Shown: piece by piece, positions 61,590 to 64,000 of the stretch
Numbering within the stretch: position 1 is the first letter of the stretch
Layout: the number at the start of each line of letters is the position of its first letter
Source of the DNA: Corynebacterium kalinowskii
GTDB lineage: Bacteria; Actinomycetota; Actinomycetes; Mycobacteriales; Mycobacteriaceae
Reading direction: 5' to 3'
DNA: 64,000 bases
Assembly: GCF_009734385.1 (NCBI RefSeq)
Contig: NZ_CP046452.1
Span: 1,364,001-1,428,000, forward strand
Translations under genes and position numbers: made by a program
Notes under the pieces: generated by a model
What the model saw: the letters and a program-made list of their open reading frames with translations, nothing else
The model's database searches: none
What the model was told of the DNA's origin: nothing

Positions 61590-63125
61590 CTAGTGGGAGC
61601 TACAGCACTCTTGCCCATTCGGGGCTGGCTCGCCGATTGGCAAGGCCACGGAACCAATCTTCGGCATTCCCAATGTCACGCCGATCGGCGCGGTGGTTGG
61701 GGTCTTACCGATTTCTGACATGTCGCCTGCTTTCGTCCGGCGGTGGGTCAACACACCGGCGTCGGCAAGCATGAAATACGGCGCTGCCTCGGTAATCACC
61801 ACAGTGACCACGTCTCCTGGGCGGATCTGCCCATCGGTTTCACCTTCCGGGGTGAAGTGGACGAGCCTGCCATCGCGAGCCCGACCCGTCATGCGATGCG
61901 TGCGATCGTTTTTGCGTCCGCCACCCGCTTGAACGAGCAGTTCCACCTCAGTACCAATTAGATTGGTGTTCTCCTCCAGGCAGATGCGCTCTTGCAGGGC
62001 AAGCAAACGCTCGTAGCGTTCCTGAACGATCTCTTTCGGAATCTGCTGATCATACTCAGCAGCTGGCGTTCCCGGACGCGGACTGTATTGGAAGGTGTAT
62101 GCGCTGGTAAAGCGGGCCTTTTCGACGACATCCAGCGTTGCTTGGAAATCCTCTTCGGTCTCGCCTGGAAAACCAACAATAATGTCCGTGGTGATCGAGG
62201 CGTGCGGGATCTTCGCGCGCACCTCCTCCAAAATTCCGAGGAACTTTTTCGAACGGTACGAACGCTTCATATCCTTCAGCACTTTGTCCGAACCGGACTG
62301 CAGTGGCATATGCAGCTGAGGGCAGATGTTGGGAGTTTCCGCCATGGCATCAATGACATCGGAGGTAAATTCGGCCGGGTGCGGGCTGGTGAATCGCACA
62401 CGTTCGAGGCCCTCAATGTCACCACAGGCCCGCAGCAGTTTAGAAAAGGCACTGCGATCGCGTTCCATATCTGGATCGACAAAGTTCACGCCGTAGGCAT
62501 TGACGTTTTGGCCAAGCAACGTAACCTCTGACACGCCTTGATCGACCAAAGCTTGCACTTCGGCCAAAATGTCACCGGGACGGCGATCGACCTCCTTGCC
62601 ACGCAAAGACGGCACGATACAAAATGTGCACGTGTTATTGCAGCCGACGGAAACGCTGACCCACCCCGCATAAGCGGACTCGCGCTTAGCTGGCAGCACT
62701 GAAGGAAACTGCTCCAGGGCATCAACGATCTCAACCTGCGCCTTATTGTTATGTGCAGCGCGGCCCAGCAGCGCAGGAAGCGATCCGATGTTGTGCGTGC
62801 CAAAAACAACGTCCACCCACGGCGCCTTTTTCACCACGGTGTCCTTGTCCTTTTGAGCCAGGCAACCACCGACGGCGATCTGCATGTCCGGTCGGCTTTC
62901 TTTCAGCGCCCGCAGGCTTCCTAGGGTGCCGTAGAGACGCTGATCGGCATTCTCTCGCACCGCACAGGTGTTGAACACTATGAGGTCTGGATCGTTGCCT
63001 TCGGCCACGGGAGCGTAGCCGGCATCCTCGAGCAAGCCGGAGAGACGCTCGGAATCGTGTACGTTCATCTGGCACCCGAAGGTGCGAACTTCGTACGTTC
63101 TTGCTTGAGTTATTTGCTCCACCAC
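61590..63125 (-). CDS. miaB: tRNA-2-methylthio-N6-dimethylallyladenosine synthase MiaB
   Basis: 511 residues. The N-terminal cluster ligands are Cys18 (RTFGCQMN), Cys54 (FNTCAVREN) and Cys88 (VGGCLAQKD). The radical-SAM motif is Cys162, Cys166 and Cys169 (GCNNTCTFC). A C-terminal TRAM domain (about 375-445) binds tRNA. It adds methylthio to i6A37, the product of MiaA. The last 60 residues are a Pro/Gly-rich tail ending in CCSSH, not part of the core enzyme. ATG/GTG starting MVEQITQAR at 63125 is used. Confidence 0.97.
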   Translation of the reverse strand: MVEQITQARTYEVRTFGCQMNVHDSERLSGLLEDAGYAPVAEGNDPDLIVFNTCAVRENADQRLYGTLGSLRALKESRPDMQIAVGGCLAQKDKDTVVKKAPWVDVVFGTHNIGSLPALLGRAAHNNKAQVEIVDALEQFPSVLPAKRESAYAGWVSVSVGCNNTCTFCIVPSLRGKEVDRRPGDILAEVQALVDQGVSEVTLLGQNVNAYGVNFVDPDMERDRSAFSKLLRACGDIEGLERVRFTSPHPAEFTSDVIDAMAETPNICPQLHMPLQSGSDKVLKDMKRSYRSKKFLGILEEVRAKIPHASITTDIIVGFPGETEEDFQATLDVVEKARFTSAYTFQYSPRPGTPAAEYDQQIPKEIVQERYERLLALQERICLEENTNLIGTEVELLVQAGGGRKNDRTHRMTGRARDGRLVHFTPEGETDGQIRPGDVVTVVITEAAPYFMLADAGVLTHRRTKAGDMSEIGKTPTTAPIGVTLGMPKIGSVALPIGEPAPNGQECCSSH

Positions 63126-63239
63126 GATTGGACAGTCTAACGCCGGGATTCACTGCGCCTAAATCGGGCACTCCTGAACCGGAGTTTGCGAGATTTGCAT
63201 AACAACTTCACAAATTGGCCGAATTGTGTCATTCTAAGT

Positions 63240-63268
63240 TTTCTTTGTGACCCTCGTTACCTTATAGT
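63240..63268 (+). promoter_or_regulatory. Promoter of gluA, possibly leaderless
   Basis: TATAGT (63263-63268) is a good -10, with TTTCTT (63240-63245) as a weak -35 at 17 bases. The start point would fall on or near the ATG at 63275, giving a leaderless transcript. Confidence 0.5.
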
Positions 63269-63274
63269 GTGTGC

Positions 63275-64000
63275 ATGACTAGTGACATGAACCACACGAT
63301 GATCTCAATTCAGGGTGTGAACAAGTACTTCGATGACTTTCATGCATTGAAGGACATCAACCTGGAAATCCCAAAAGGACAGGTCGTTGTCGTGCTCGGA
63401 CCATCCGGCTCCGGTAAATCCACGCTCTGCCGCACCATCAACCGCCTCGAGACCATCGATGAAGGCAAGATCTTCATCGACGGAAAACTTCTGCCAGAAG
63501 AAGGCAAGGATCTGGCCCGGCTGCGCGCAGATGTTGGCATGTGTTTCCAGTCCTTCAACCTTTTCCCACACCTGACCATCAAGGAAAATGTCTCGCTGGC
63601 TCCCCGCAAGGTACGCAAGCTGGACAAAGTAGAGGCAGACAAGCAAGCACTTAAGCTGCTGGAGCGCGTAGGCATCGCAGCGCAAGCTGACAAGTACCCA
63701 GCCCAGCTCTCCGGCGGCCAGCAGCAGCGCGTGGCGATCGCCCGCGCCTTGGCAATGAACCCAAAGATCATGCTGTTCGATGAGCCGACCTCTGCTCTTG
63801 ACCCAGAAATGGTAAATGAAGTCCTCGAGGTAATGACCGACCTTGCTAAGGAAGGCATGACGATGGTGTGCGTAACCCACGAGATGGGTTTCGCCCGCAA
63901 AGCTGCGCACCGAATTCTCTTCATGGCCGACGGCACCCTCGTGGAAGACACCGACCCGGAGTCCTTCTTCACCAACCCACAGTCTGAACGCGCCAAGGAC
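63275..64000 (+). CDS. gluA: Glutamate ABC transporter ATP-binding protein GluA, 3' end beyond window
   Basis: The frame is open to the right edge (242 codons visible, nearly the full length). Walker A is GPSGSGKST, the Q-loop is [14 protein letters not shown], the signature is [16 protein letters not shown], Walker B is [16 protein letters not shown] and the switch histidine is in VCVTHEMGF. It matches GluA of C. glutamicum, part of the GluABCD glutamate importer, whose binding protein and permease genes should follow outside the window. Possible starts are ATG 63275, 63287 and 63299; the last fits the family N-terminus best ([11 protein letters not shown]), while 63275 fits a leaderless transcript. 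Confidence 0.96.
   Translation, partial: MTSDMNHTMISIQGVNKYFDDFHALKDINLEIPKGQVVVVLGPSGSGKSTLCRTINRLETIDEGKIFIDGKLLPEEGKDLARLRADVGMCFQSFNLFPHLTIKENVSLAPRKVRKLDKVEADKQALKLLERVGIAAQADKYPAQLSGGQQQRVAIARALAMNPKIMLFDEPTSALDPEMVNEVLEVMTDLAKEGMTMVCVTHEMGFARKAAHRILFMADGTLVEDTDPESFFTNPQSERAKD

Overview
The window is chromosomal DNA from a Corynebacterium. Evidence: a DtxR whose metal-binding residues match those of the diphtheria toxin repressor, the sigA / sigB / dtxR / galE block, the divS-lexA-sugR-ptsI-fruR-fruK-ptsF-ptsH sugar-uptake block, an arabinogalactan arabinofuranosyltransferase (aftC) and a gluA glutamate-uptake ATPase. No rRNA, insertion sequence or CRISPR array was seen. I could not determine the species.

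Layout. (1) 1-5313 is an integrated mobile element cut by the left edge of the window. It holds a tyrosine integrase beside the 3' end of tRNA-Val(CAC), a small CxxxC protein, an excisionase-like protein, two AlpA-like DNA-binding proteins, two tiny acidic ORFs and a bifunctional primase-polymerase. All genes lie on the minus strand. The content fits an actinomycete integrative element or a phage satellite better than a full prophage. (2) 5509-6140 is a plus-strand tRNA array, Gly-Val-Gly-Cys-Val-Gly, closed by a terminator. (3) 6133-8222 is an accessory two-gene unit of unknown function: a TPR/coiled-coil protein with two C-terminal membrane spans, and a stand-alone asparagine-synthetase-type PP-loop enzyme. 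This is the best candidate for an undescribed system. (4) 8239-37498 is conserved actinobacterial core: ribD-like reductase, aftC, msrB, chdC, rnd, dxs, a TrmA-type methyltransferase, dut, suhB, ppgK, sigA, two helicases, dtd, sigB, dtxR, galE and several DUF families. (5) 37772-44584 carries oxyR, hrpA, nrdR, a divS-like division inhibitor and lexA. (6) 44794-52535 is the phosphotransferase and fructose regulon: sugR, a degenerate sugar kinase, ptsI, fruR, fruK, ptsF and ptsH. (7) 52558-64000 carries a uracil permease, hflX, two unknown proteins where dapF usually lies, miaA, a DUF349 protein, an acetyltransferase, miaB and the start of gluA.

How the genes work together. PtsI and PtsH pass phosphate to PtsF, which imports fructose as fructose-1-phosphate; FruK phosphorylates this again, and the DeoR-type regulators SugR and FruR flank the genes. 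SigA, SigB, DtxR, OxyR, LexA and NrdR give a dense cluster of global regulators for growth, stress, iron, oxidants, DNA damage and deoxynucleotide supply. Many gene pairs overlap by 1-8 bases, so translational coupling is common.
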